A stretch of 16,730 nt of DNA from assembly GCA_052387955.1 (NCBI GenBank), contig JBQTIQ010000073.1:1-16730 (forward strand), in the 5' to 3' direction. Positions 1-7,006 of this stretch are shown here, piece after piece; within the stretch, counting starts at the first letter, position 1; every line of letters starts with the position of its first letter. Both the position numbers and the translations under genes were made by a program. The DNA comes from JBQTIQ01 sp052387955 (lineage in GTDB: Bacteria > Actinomycetota > Acidimicrobiia > Acidimicrobiales > JACDCH01). Under the pieces are notes generated by a model. It did not search any database. It saw nothing but the letters and a program-made list of their open reading frames with translations, and was not told the DNA's origin.

Positions 1-206
1 CAGCTGACGCCAGCCCGGGCCGGAACCTCCACCAGCCCACCGACGCGAGCGCCGGAGCGCCAGCGAAGGCGCGGCCAAGCACGGCCTGCGTGGCCGGGGA
101 ACGCAGCTGACGCCAGCCCGGGCCGGAACCTCCACCAGCCCACCGACGCGAGCGCCGGAGCGCCAGCGAAGGCGCGGTCGAGCACGGCCTGCGTGGCCGG
201 GGAACG
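1..206. repeat. Tandem array of 103-bp family A repeat units (2 copies plus a stub)
   Basis: Two 103-bp units (1-103 and 104-206) differ at only two bases, near 74-77 versus 177-180. A third unit begins at 207 and breaks off after a few bases at the stop codon of the membrane protein. Read on the minus strand, each unit starts with cgttccccggccac, contains the small hairpin cggcc-acgca-ggccg and then ctggcgctccggcgctcgc. Related copies lie at 6345-6471 and 14586-14653. The array starts at base 1, so it may extend to the left. I see no ORF, spacers or transposase, which fits a REP-like intergenic repeat rather than CRISPR or an IS. Confidence 0.9.
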
Positions 207-209
207 CAG

Positions 210-683
210 CTAGCAACGCGGCAGCTGGCCGGTGCGGAGGAAGCGGGCCCGGTTGGGGCGGGAGCCGAACCGGTAGCGGTTCCACGCCCATGCCAGGGCG
301 CCGGCGCCGGCGAGCTCGAGGAGGAAGCCCACCGCGCCGCGCCCGGCCTCGGGGAGCGCCGTGCCCGAAAGGGACCAGCCGAACAACGGCCACCAGAACA
401 GCTCGGTGTCGGCCCAGGTGGCGTCGAGGACCAGGTGCACGAACATGCCGATGGGGATGCCGAGCCATCGACGACGGGCCAGGCGCCGGCGCCTGGTGGC
501 GGCCATGACCGCGACCAGGGCCAGGACCGGCGCCGCCAGGGTGTGCAATACCCACGCCCCGCCGGTGAGCCCGTCGAGGAGCGGGAGGACCGAGCCGGCC
601 ATGACCGCCCGGTAGTCGAGCGCCGGGGACTGGAAGACGAGCGCGGTCAGCGCCAGGGACAGGCCGATGAACCACAAGAACAC
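210..683 (-). CDS. Small integral membrane protein, resembling the DUF457/YdjM metal-dependent hydrolase type
   Basis: 157 residues with a GTG start at 683 and a purine-rich GGTGAGG upstream. Hydrophobic segments lie at about residues 2-20, 45-61, 75-92 and 115-135, separated by an Arg-rich loop (TRRRRLARRR), so it should sit in the cytoplasmic membrane. The spacing of polar residues inside hydrophobic segments (LPLLD near 33-37, H47, then HLVLD near 83-87 followed by a WWPLFGWSL segment) resembles DUF457/YdjM-type membrane proteins, which are annotated as putative metal-dependent hydrolases. That assignment is by pattern only, and no activity is established for most members. The TAG stop (210-212) lies in the truncated third unit of the family A array, so the repeat abuts the gene end. 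It lies 79 bp downstream of the zinc-ribbon gene on the same strand and may be co-transcribed. Confidence 0.65.
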   Translation of the reverse strand: MFLWFIGLSLALTALVFQSPALDYRAVMAGSVLPLLDGLTGGAWVLHTLAAPVLALVAVMAATRRRRLARRRWLGIPIGMFVHLVLDATWADTELFWWPLFGWSLSGTALPEAGRGAVGFLLELAGAGALAWAWNRYRFGSRPNRARFLRTGQLPRC

Positions 684-762
684 GGTTGGCCCTCACCGGT
701 CCCAGGGCGTGAGCACTCGCGCCCGCCCGTCGTCAGCCGGATGCGCTCGCGTCACCCGTACC

Positions 763-1512
763 TCAGCGGACGAGGATGCGGCCGCATTCGCTGCAGTGCG
801 CAACGGACCCGGGCGGCGTGCGACGGACGGCTTCCACCTCGGCTGCGGGCAGGGCCAGATGACAACCCTCGCAGCGGTTGCCGGTCAACCGGGCCGCGCC
901 GATGCCGCCCATGCCGCCCCGCAACGACTCGTACTCGGCCAGCACCGGCGTCGGCACGGCCAGCGCCGCCGCCGCCCGACGGGCCCCGGCGTCGTCGAGT
1001 TCGGCGGCGATGACGGTCTCGACGTCGTCGATACGGGCCGCGAGCTCGGCCAGGACGGAGTCGATGCCGGCAACGGCGCCGGCCAGGGCCGCCAGTCGGT
1101 GCTCGAGAGGCTCGATGGCCTCCATGCGTTCGAGTACCTCGTCCTCCAGCTGGCGCTGGCGGCGCCGCAACGAATCGACGTCGTCCTGAAGCGCCTGCAG
1201 CTCGCGAGGCGCCCGTACCGAGCCCGAGTAGAGGGTCGTGTTGGCCGCCGTGGCCTTGTCGTCGAGGCCGGCGATCTCGTCCTCCAGCCGGCGCTGCTCG
1301 CGCAAGAGCCCCTGCCGGCTGGCCTCCACGCCGGCGGCCTCGGCCACCACCACGGCCCGCTCCTGCGCCTTGGCCTGGGCTGCGGCTCGTTCCGGCAGGT
1401 GAGACCGACGGTGGCGCAACTGGTCGGCGGTGGTGTCCAGCGCCTGGACCACCAGCAGGTCGGCCAAGGGGCGCTCGGCCGCCGCCACCGGGTCGTCGGG
1501 AACGCCGCTCAC
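763..1512 (-). CDS. Coiled-coil C4-type zinc-ribbon protein
   Basis: 249 residues. Residues about 17-175 are almost continuously helical and heptad-like (many Leu, Glu, Arg, Ala), predicting a long antiparallel coiled coil. The segment LYSGSVRAPRELQALQDD (95-112) is a recognisable conserved stretch of this family. The C-terminus has CEGC (C214, C217) and CSEC (C240, C243), a four-cysteine zinc ribbon. The family is widespread in actinobacteria (the Mycobacterium tuberculosis Rv2229c type) and is usually annotated only as a C4-type zinc-ribbon protein; a nucleic-acid or protein-binding role is presumed but not shown. Its nearness to cob genes fits the common actinobacterial neighbourhood, recalled and not checked. 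The start is GTG at 1512, and a perfect palindrome gcccac-a-gtgggc lies 5 bp upstream at 1518-1530. An internal start cannot be excluded. Confidence 0.85.
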   Translation of the reverse strand: MSGVPDDPVAAAERPLADLLVVQALDTTADQLRHRRSHLPERAAAQAKAQERAVVVAEAAGVEASRQGLLREQRRLEDEIAGLDDKATAANTTLYSGSVRAPRELQALQDDVDSLRRRQRQLEDEVLERMEAIEPLEHRLAALAGAVAGIDSVLAELAARIDDVETVIAAELDDAGARRAAAALAVPTPVLAEYESLRGGMGGIGAARLTGNRCEGCHLALPAAEVEAVRRTPPGSVAHCSECGRILVR

Positions 1513-1574
1513 CTGGGGCCCACAGTGGGCGAAGTGCGGCCGGCAGCCAACGGTCCTCGACCGGCGCCGGAGTT

Positions 1575-1807
1575 GAGCATGGCCACGGTCACCGGTACAT
1601 CATCCCTCGCGATCCCCCCTTGACCAGTCACCGCACGAGCGCCTGCGAGCCGGGCGACGATGGGGCCGGGGGCGCAGCCCCGAGCATGAACCGTCACTGG
1701 TCCACCGTCGCTCGCGATCCCCCTCCAGCAACCGGTCGACCGAGCGAGCGCCAGCGACCCGGGCGACGATGGGGCCGGGGGCGCAGCCCCCGAGCAAGAA
1801 CGGTCAC
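1575..1807. repeat. Tandem array of ~108-bp family B repeat units
   Basis: About 2.15 imperfect units: 1575-1681, 1682-1790 and a stub 1791-1807. Each begins gagca, continues to a c[c/g]gtcac box, then ctcgcgatccccc, then a nearly identical block (gggcgacgatggggccgggg followed by gcgcagcccc). The last block is a G-run/C-run hairpin with a GCA loop. The TGA stop of the PBP gene (1804-1806) lies in the gtcac box of the third unit, so the array begins exactly at that gene's 3' end. The same core recurs at 16545-16601 and 16667-16724. No ORF here looks real. Confidence 0.8.
1777..1791 (-). terminator. Terminator-like hairpin after the PBP gene, inside repeat family B
   Basis: Perfect 6-bp stem gggggc / gccccc with a three-base loop, 12 bp beyond the PBP stop codon. 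There is no T-run after it, so it could be a processing or Rho-assisted end, or simply part of the repeat. Confidence 0.4.
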
Positions 1808-4017
1808 GGGCCGCCCTCGTCGGGGGCCGGCGGAGCCGAGGTCGGCGGCGTTGAGGTCGCCGGAGCCGTTGGCGCGGTGGTCGGCGCCGTGCCGCCCCCG
1901 CCGGCACCGGCACCGGTACCGGGCACGGGTGTCGCCGAGCCTGGGACGGTGGTGGTCGGCCCGGCGGGACGGGCGGGCGCCGGCCGCGCCGCCGGCGGCG
2001 CTGTCGTCGTGCGGGGGGTGGGGGCCGTGCGGACCTCGAGGCCCCTCGGTACGGCCAGGAACTTGCCCCGCCTCGGCGGGGCTTCGGGCTCGGGGAACTC
2101 GAGCGGCTCGGCCCCTTCGAGGGCGGCTGCCATGTAGTTGTGCCAGAGCATGGCCGGGAACGTCCCGCCGAAGACGTTGACGCCTCCGACGTTGAACAAG
2201 GGCACCGTCGTCTCCGGGCTCCCCATCCACACGCCGGTGGCGAGCTGGGGCGTGAACCCGATGAACCAGGCGTCGCCGTGCTCATCGGTGGTCCCCGTCT
2301 TCCCCGCCACCTGTCGGTCGCCCAGCCGGGCCCTCGTGGCGGTGCCACCGCTGACCACGGCGCGCAGGGCCACGGTCGCCTGGCGAGCGGTCTGCTCGGT
2401 CATCACCCGGGTGGGCCGATGCTCGTGCTGATAGAGCACCTTGCCCGCGGCGTCGGTGATCTTGTCGATGAAGTACGGCGCGTTGTACATGCCGTCGTTG
2501 GCGACGGCGGCATAGGCGGCCGTCATCTGCAACGGGGTCACCGGGCTCACGCCGAGCGGGAACGAGACGACCTCAGGCAGGTCCGAGGTGACGCCGAGGC
2601 GCCGGGTCATCTCGATGACCTTGTCGACACCGACCACCTGGCCCAGGCGCAAATACGCGCAGTTGACCGAACCCGCCGTCACCTGGGTGAGCGAGGCGGT
2701 CCCGCCCGATCCCCTGACCTTGTACGTCGACTGCCCCGGGATGGGGAAGGCACAGTCGCCGCCATTGATGCTGTCGTTGATGATGTAGCCGTTCTCGAGC
2801 GCGGCCAACAGCACGAAGAGCTTCATCGACGAACCCGGCTGACGGGGGCCTTGGGTGACGATGTCGTACTTCCACGTCTCGAAGCCGGGCCCGCCGATCA
2901 GCATGCGTACCGCACCGGTCGTCGGCTCGACGCTGGTCTCGGCCACCGTTCCCAGACAGTCGGTGCCGTCGTTGAGCTTGGGACAATCGGTGGCCAGGTC
3001 CTGCCGGCCGCCGCGGATGGTGAACAGGCCGGGGCCGGCCTCGTCGGGAAGGGTGGACTCGCGGGTCTCGAGCGCCTTCTGCTGGAGCACCGGGTCGAGG
3101 GTGGTGTGGATACGCAGGCCGCCCAGGAACACCGACCGGTTCCGGGTCTGGGCGTCGTCGCCGATGCCGTAGCGGGGGTCGTTCAACAGCTGCTGGACCA
3201 CTTCGGTGCTGAAGTAATCGCGGGCGACCGGGACCGCCGGCGTCGCCTGCCGCACCGGTAGGGCAGCGCCGGCGAACTCGTCGGCTTCGGCGGCGGCGAG
3301 GTCGCCCACCTCCACCAATCGGTCGAGGGCGACGCGGCGGCGCTCCCGGGCCACCTCGAAGTTGGAGAAGGGGTCGTAGTCGTTCGGGTCGCGGATGAGC
3401 GACGCCAGCAGGGCGCCCTCGGGCCAGCCGAGCTCGCCCGCGCTCTTGCCCCAGTAGGTCTCGGCCGCCGCTTGCACCCCGTAGGCACCGTTGCCGAAGT
3501 ACACGGTGTTCAGGTACCGCTCGAGGATCTCTTCCTTGGACAGGTCCTGTTCCATGCGGTACGCCAGCACCGCTTCCCTGGCCTTGCGCTCCAGGGTCTG
3601 CTCCGCTCGGCGGGTGGCGTTCTTGACCAGCTGCATGGTGATGGTCGAGCCGCCCTGTTCGATCCCCCCCGACTCCACGTTGGCGAACAGGGCTCGCATC
3701 GTCGCTCTCAGGTCGACGCCGTCGTGCTCGAAGAAATGGGCGTCCTCGACCGCGATGACGGCCCGCCGCACCTCTTCGGGGATCTGGTCGAGCGGCACCG
3801 GCGCCCGGTTCTCGTCGAAGAACAGGGTCGTCATCAGGTTGCCGTTGCGGTCGTAGACGTAGGACCGCTGCGCGGTGAAGTCGAGCGGCTGAGGCTCCTC
3901 GGTCGACGAATTGGCCCCGACCAACTGGCGCACCGGGACAGCCAGGGCGACGACCAACGCCGGGCCCACGAGCGCGCCCACAGCACAGATAGCGATGAAT
4001 CGGACCAGGTACCGCAC
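1804..4017 (-). CDS. Class A penicillin-binding protein (bifunctional transglycosylase/transpeptidase)
   Basis: 737 residues from a GTG at 4017. The frame stays open to 4284, but that extension is low-complexity and precedes the membrane anchor, so I chose the start just before RYLVRFIAICAV. Residues 2-29 form one transmembrane anchor. The glycosyltransferase family 51 domain carries EDAHFFEHDG with catalytic Glu91, GGSTITMQLVKN and EEILERYLNTVYFG. The transpeptidase domain has all three motifs: SSMK (Ser396, Lys399), SVN (450-452) and KTG (573-575). The protein polymerises lipid II glycan strands and cross-links their peptides outside the membrane. The last ~75 residues are a Pro/Thr/Ala/Gly tail, common in actinobacterial PonA-type proteins. 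Four cysteines lie in the extracytoplasmic part (345, 354, 422, 453). The stop codon lies in repeat family B. The gene is transcribed divergently from cobU. Confidence 0.95.
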   Translation of the reverse strand: MRYLVRFIAICAVGALVGPALVVALAVPVRQLVGANSSTEEPQPLDFTAQRSYVYDRNGNLMTTLFFDENRAPVPLDQIPEEVRRAVIAVEDAHFFEHDGVDLRATMRALFANVESGGIEQGGSTITMQLVKNATRRAEQTLERKAREAVLAYRMEQDLSKEEILERYLNTVYFGNGAYGVQAAAETYWGKSAGELGWPEGALLASLIRDPNDYDPFSNFEVARERRRVALDRLVEVGDLAAAEADEFAGAALPVRQATPAVPVARDYFSTEVVQQLLNDPRYGIGDDAQTRNRSVFLGGLRIHTTLDPVLQQKALETRESTLPDEAGPGLFTIRGGRQDLATDCPKLNDGTDCLGTVAETSVEPTTGAVRMLIGGPGFETWKYDIVTQGPRQPGSSMKLFVLLAALENGYIINDSINGGDCAFPIPGQSTYKVRGSGGTASLTQVTAGSVNCAYLRLGQVVGVDKVIEMTRRLGVTSDLPEVVSFPLGVSPVTPLQMTAAYAAVANDGMYNAPYFIDKITDAAGKVLYQHEHRPTRVMTEQTARQATVALRAVVSGGTATRARLGDRQVAGKTGTTDEHGDAWFIGFTPQLATGVWMGSPETTVPLFNVGGVNVFGGTFPAMLWHNYMAAALEGAEPLEFPEPEAPPRRGKFLAVPRGLEVRTAPTPRTTTAPPAARPAPARPAGPTTTVPGSATPVPGTGAGAGGGGTAPTTAPTAPATSTPPTSAPPAPDEGGP

Positions 4018-4246
4018 GACGCCCGAGACGCTACCCGCCCGCTCCCGATTGGGGCCTCCGGGGCACGAGGAGGACGGTCGCCGTCGCGGCCGCCAGGCCG
4101 CCGGCGACAGTCTGCGGAGGCAGGAGCGAAGCGACGCCCGGAGCGGACCATGGCACAGCACTATCGTCGGCTCCTCCCATGGGACCCTCGCCCGCGCTGA
4201 CCCCGGCCTACGGTGCTCCCGCCCGGTCACGGCCCGCGGGCGGCCC
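4018..4246. other. Divergent intergenic region between the PBP gene and cobU
   Basis: 229 bp between two outward-facing GTG starts. It should hold promoters for both genes, but I see no convincing -35/-10 pair. I looked for a cobalamin riboswitch (a B12 box close to GCCACTG with the upstream conserved helices) and found none. Confidence 0.5.
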
Positions 4247-4756
4247 GTGATCACCCTGGTCCTGGGTGGGGCGCGATCGGGCAAGTCGGCGGTGGCGGAA
4301 CGGCTGGCGGCAGCCCGGGCCGGCGCCGGCCGCCCGGTGACCTACGTCGCCACCGCGGTCGTCGCCTGCGACCCCGATCTGGCCGACCGGGTGGCGGCGC
4401 ACCGGGCGCGACGGCCGGGCCGATGGCGCACGGTCGAGGCCGGTCTCGATCTCGTCGGTGCCCTGGCTGCCGTGCCCCCTCGGAGCGTGACGGTGGTGGA
4501 GGCGCTCGGGACCTGGGTGGCCGGCCATCCCGGCTTCGGCGCCGACCACCACGCCCTGGGCGCCGCGCTGGCCGCGGTGGTCGGCGACGTGGTGGTGGTC
4601 TCCGACGAGGTCGGGCTCGGGGTACACCCGTCAACCGATCTCGGTCGACGGTTCCGCGTTGCGTTGGGCACGGTCAACCAGGCCGTCGCCGACGTCGCCG
4701 ACGAGGTGCTGTTCGTGGTCGCCGGCCGAGTGCTCCCACTGGGCCCTGCGCTGTGA
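4247..4756 (+). CDS. cobU: Adenosylcobinamide kinase / adenosylcobinamide-phosphate guanylyltransferase
   Basis: 169 residues. The chosen GTG places the P-loop GGARSGKS at residues 7-14, as is usual for CobU. The segment ADRVAAHRARRPGRW contains His52, at the place of the histidine that carries GMP in Salmonella CobU. VSDEVGLGVHP and the C-terminal RRFRVALGTVNQAVADVADEV complete the family pattern. CobU phosphorylates adenosylcobinamide and then transfers GMP from GTP, giving adenosylcobinamide-GDP, the substrate of CobS. The segment normally reading DCLTLW is VEALGTW here, a mild divergence. The TGA stop overlaps the cobS ATG by one base (TGATG), so translation is probably coupled. Confidence 0.93.
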   Translation: MITLVLGGARSGKSAVAERLAAARAGAGRPVTYVATAVVACDPDLADRVAAHRARRPGRWRTVEAGLDLVGALAAVPPRSVTVVEALGTWVAGHPGFGADHHALGAALAAVVGDVVVVSDEVGLGVHPSTDLGRRFRVALGTVNQAVADVADEVLFVVAGRVLPLGPAL

Positions 4757-5469
4757 TGCGCAAGGCACTGGCGTTCCTCACGCCCCTGCCCACCGGGACC
4801 GACGATCCCACCCCCGACCGGTCGACCCTGACCTGGTTCCCGCTCGCCGGCGCCCTGCTCGGCCTGCTCCTGGGCGTCGTGTGGTGGGGGGCCGACCGGC
4901 TGTGGCCGCCGGCGGTCGCCGCCGCCCTCGTCGTCGTGGCCGACCTCGGCCTCACCGGGATGCTGCATCTCGACGGCCTGGCCGACACCGCCGACGGCCT
5001 TCTCGGCCCGTTGCCGTCGGCCCAACGCCGGCTCGAGGTCATGGCCACCCCTGATGTCGGTGCGTTCGGTACCGGCGCCGTCGCCGCCACCCTGGTGCTG
5101 CGCTTCGCCGCCCTCGCCTCTATGGGCCCCTCGGCGCTACTGCTGTCGGGCCTGTGGTGCGCTTCACGTACGGTCATGGCCGTGGTCGCCCGCGCCGTGC
5201 CCTACGCCCGCCCAGGGGGCGTGGCCACCGAGTTCGCGGGCGGCGACTGGCGCCCGGTCGCGCTCTACGGCGTGGTGGCGGCGACCGCCTTGGCCGGCGC
5301 CGGCGCCGGCGCCGGCGCGGCGGTGGCGGTCACGGCCGCCTTCGCCGCCGGTCTGCTCGTGGCGGCCGGCGCCCGCCGCCGGATCGGTGGTTTCACCGGC
5401 GACGTGCTCGGCGCCGCCGGCGTCGTTGCCGAGTCGGTCGGTCTGCTCGTCGCCGCGGCCAAGTGGTGA
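4756..5469 (+). CDS. cobS: Adenosylcobinamide-GDP ribazoletransferase (cobalamin synthase)
   Basis: 237 residues with ATG overlapping the cobU stop. It is a polytopic membrane protein of many hydrophobic helices. Signature features are the N-terminal ALAFLTPLPTG, the motif HLDGLADTADG (71-81, the conserved acidic metal/substrate site), TPDVGAFG (99-105) and GGFTGDVLGA (211-220). It joins adenosylcobinamide-GDP with alpha-ribazole (or its 5'-phosphate) at the membrane to make adenosylcobalamin or its phosphate. A run of GGCGCC units encodes an Ala-Gly stretch near residues 178-188. The stop overlaps the cobD GTG start (GTGA), so cobU, cobS and cobD form one tightly coupled operon. Length is close to the usual ~245. 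Confidence 0.94.
   Translation: MRKALAFLTPLPTGTDDPTPDRSTLTWFPLAGALLGLLLGVVWWGADRLWPPAVAAALVVVADLGLTGMLHLDGLADTADGLLGPLPSAQRRLEVMATPDVGAFGTGAVAATLVLRFAALASMGPSALLLSGLWCASRTVMAVVARAVPYARPGGVATEFAGGDWRPVALYGVVAATALAGAGAGAGAAVAVTAAFAAGLLVAAGARRRIGGFTGDVLGAAGVVAESVGLLVAAAKW
5295..5318 (+). repeat. GGCGCC microsatellite-like run inside cobS
   Basis: About four copies of a six-base GGCGCC unit encode alternating Ala and Gly in a hydrophobic segment of CobS. Gain or loss of a unit would keep the frame, changing length by two residues. Confidence 0.7.
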
Positions 5470-6440
5470 GCGGCGCCCGGGGGCGGGCGGCGTCCGCCGT
5501 CGTGGGACTCGCTGCCGACCGCTTGTTCGGTGAACCCCGCCTGCGGCCCCATCCGGTAGCCCTGCTCGGCACCGCCTTCCGGTTGACCGAACGGGTGTTG
5601 TACGCCGACCAGCGCCAGGCGGGCGTGGCCCAAGCCGGTGCCGGCCTCGCCCTGGGGGCCTCCGCCGGAGCGTCGCTGCGGTTCACGGCCCTGTCCACCT
5701 ACATAGCGGTCGCCGGTTCGGCCCTCGGCGACGCTGCCAGTGCCGTCGCCGCCGCGCTGGAGGCCGACGACCTCGACGAGGCCCGACGGGCCCTGCCGGC
5801 CCTCGCCGGACGGGACCCGGCCGACCTCGACGCCGCCGAGTTGAGCCGGGCCACCGTCGAGTCGGTGGCCGAGAACACCGTCGACGCGGTGGTGGCGCCG
5901 GCGCTGTGGGGGGCGTTGGCCGGGCCGCGAGGGGCGATGGGCTACCGAGCGGTGAACACCCTCGATTCGATGTTCGGCCACCACTCGGCCCGCTACGAGA
6001 ACTTCGGGTGGGCCAGCGCCCGCCTCGACGACTGGGCTGGGCTGGTACCGGCCCGGCTGACCGCGGTCCTGGTGGCGGGAGTGCGACCGACTCGTGCGCT
6101 CGCCGTCGCGCGCACCGTGCGGGCCGACGCCGGCGCCCATCCGTCACCCAACGCCGGGGTGGCCGAGGCTGCCTTCGCCGCTGCCCTCGGGCTGAGCCTC
6201 GGCGGCACCAACCGCTATGGCGACCGCGTCGAGGTCCGGCCCACCCTGGGCGACGGCCGCCGACCCGACCCCGCTGACATAGCCCGAGCGGTGCGCCTGT
6301 CGGTGGACGTCACCTCCGCCCTCGCCGGCCTCCTGACTGGGCTGGCTGTATTGCCGGCGTTCCCCGGCCACGCAGGCCGCTCCTGGCCGCCCCTGCGCTG
6401 GCGCTCCGGCGCTCGCATCGGCGGACATGCCCACCGATGA
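5466..6440 (+). CDS. cobD: Adenosylcobinamide-phosphate synthase (CobD/CbiB)
   Basis: 324 residues from a GTG overlapping the cobS stop. Family signatures are DRLFGEPRLRPHPVALLG (18-35), RFTALSTYIAVAG, the long core SVAENTVDAVVAPALWGAL...GYRAVNTLDSMFGHH (133-173), YENFGWASARLDDWAGLVPARLTA, and HPSPNAGVAEAAFAAALGL (225-243). CobD is a membrane protein that attaches aminopropanol or its phosphate to adenosylcobyric acid. It acts before CobU and CobS, so the three genes cover the end of nucleotide-loop assembly; cobT and cobC are not in the window. Residues about 296-324 are encoded by a family A repeat (from about 6351) and do not look like CobD, so the protein seems to have gained a tail when the repeat displaced its original stop. 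Confidence 0.93.
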   Translation: MSGARGRAASAVVGLAADRLFGEPRLRPHPVALLGTAFRLTERVLYADQRQAGVAQAGAGLALGASAGASLRFTALSTYIAVAGSALGDAASAVAAALEADDLDEARRALPALAGRDPADLDAAELSRATVESVAENTVDAVVAPALWGALAGPRGAMGYRAVNTLDSMFGHHSARYENFGWASARLDDWAGLVPARLTAVLVAGVRPTRALAVARTVRADAGAHPSPNAGVAEAAFAAALGLSLGGTNRYGDRVEVRPTLGDGRRPDPADIARAVRLSVDVTSALAGLLTGLAVLPAFPGHAGRSWPPLRWRSGARIGGHAHR

Positions 6441-6471
6441 ACGGCTGCATTGCCGGCGTTCCCCGGCCACG
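6345..6471. repeat. Family A repeat at the end of cobD (one unit plus a partial second)
   Basis: A 28-bp stretch beginning gctg[t/c]attgccggcg occurs at 6345-6372 and again at 6444-6471 with one mismatch, a period of 99 bp. The first copy continues through gcaggccg and ctggcgctccggcgctcgc to about 6422, matching the 103-bp units at the left edge in their minus-strand reading. The second copy stops after cggccacg. The repeat encodes the C-terminus of CobD and fills the gap before the HAD gene. Confidence 0.85.
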
Positions 6472-6495
6472 GGAGTACACCACTCGGGTGGTGCC

Positions 6496-6963
6496 GTGAT
6501 CAGGGTCGTTCTCTTCGATGTCGGCGGCACGTTGGTCGAGGCCAATCCGCCCGGCACCGCCGTCGCCGATCTCGTGGCCCGGCCCATCGGGACCGCGGTC
6601 CAGGATTTGCGGGCACTCAAGGCCCGGTTCCGCCTCGGAGCAGTGACCGACACATCGGTGATGACCGCGGCCGACGTGCGCGCCGCGTTGACCCCGAGCG
6701 GCCTCGACGACCTGTTGGAAGTCGTGGTGACTTCCGTCGACGTCGGCACGGCCAAGCCCGACCCCGGTGGGGTGCTCGCCGCCCTCGACCGCCTGGGGGC
6801 TACGCCGGCCGAGGCCCTCTTCGTGGGCGACGCCGACGTCGACGCCGATGCCGCCCAGCGCGCCGGGGTTGCCTTCGCCCGGGTCGGCCCAGCCTGCGGC
6901 GCCGGCCAGGCCGTCCACCAGTGGCTCGCCGGCGCCCGGTCGAGCGGAGGAGCGAACGACTGA
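6496..6963 (+). CDS. Small HAD-superfamily hydrolase
   Basis: 155 residues from the GTG giving MIRVVLFDVGGTL. The frame is open from 6427, but that upstream part is repeat sequence. HAD motifs are in order: FDVGGTL with nucleophile Asp8 (motif I), VTDTS with Thr51 (II), Lys87 in AKPDP (III), and GDADVDADAA with Asp112 and Asp116 (IV). Motif I has Gly where many members have the acid/base Asp, but DxGGT forms are common in this superfamily. Only about 38 residues separate motifs I and II, so the cap domain is nearly absent, and the protein is short for a HAD phosphatase (usually above 200). Substrate unknown. It lies 55 bp after cobD across a repeat, and a 6-bp hairpin (6478-6493) ends two bases before the start codon. 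Confidence 0.8.
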   Translation: MIRVVLFDVGGTLVEANPPGTAVADLVARPIGTAVQDLRALKARFRLGAVTDTSVMTAADVRAALTPSGLDDLLEVVVTSVDVGTAKPDPGGVLAALDRLGATPAEALFVGDADVDADAAQRAGVAFARVGPACGAGQAVHQWLAGARSSGGAND

Positions 6964-6993
6964 CGCGCCGGGCCAACTCGCGGCCAAAGGCCC

Positions 6994-7006
6994 TACCCTT
7001 TGAGCC
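6994..7006 (+). promoter_or_regulatory. Probable leaderless promoter of msrA
   Basis: TACCCT (6994-6999) matches the actinobacterial -10 pattern TANNNT and is followed by only seven bases before the msrA ATG. No Shine-Dalgarno is visible. Transcription would start at or near the ATG, giving a leaderless mRNA. Confidence 0.5.

Noticed and set aside
1..206. Possible CRISPR array
   Set aside because: The whole 103-bp unit is repeated without unique spacers, and no cas gene is present. It is a plain tandem repeat.
1509..2348. 279-codon minus frame covering family B repeats
   Set aside because: It overlaps the PBP coding sequence in another frame and is made of repeat-derived peptide and Arg/Pro-rich sequence.
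2140..3261. 373-codon plus-strand frame opposite the PBP gene
   Set aside because: It is antisense shadow of the PBP transpeptidase domain, with a low-complexity Arg/His/Gly translation and no family pattern.
4018..4284. N-terminal extension of the PBP to the start at 4284
   Set aside because: The extension is Arg/Pro-rich, precedes the membrane anchor and crosses into the cobU start. A GTG directly before the anchor is the better start.
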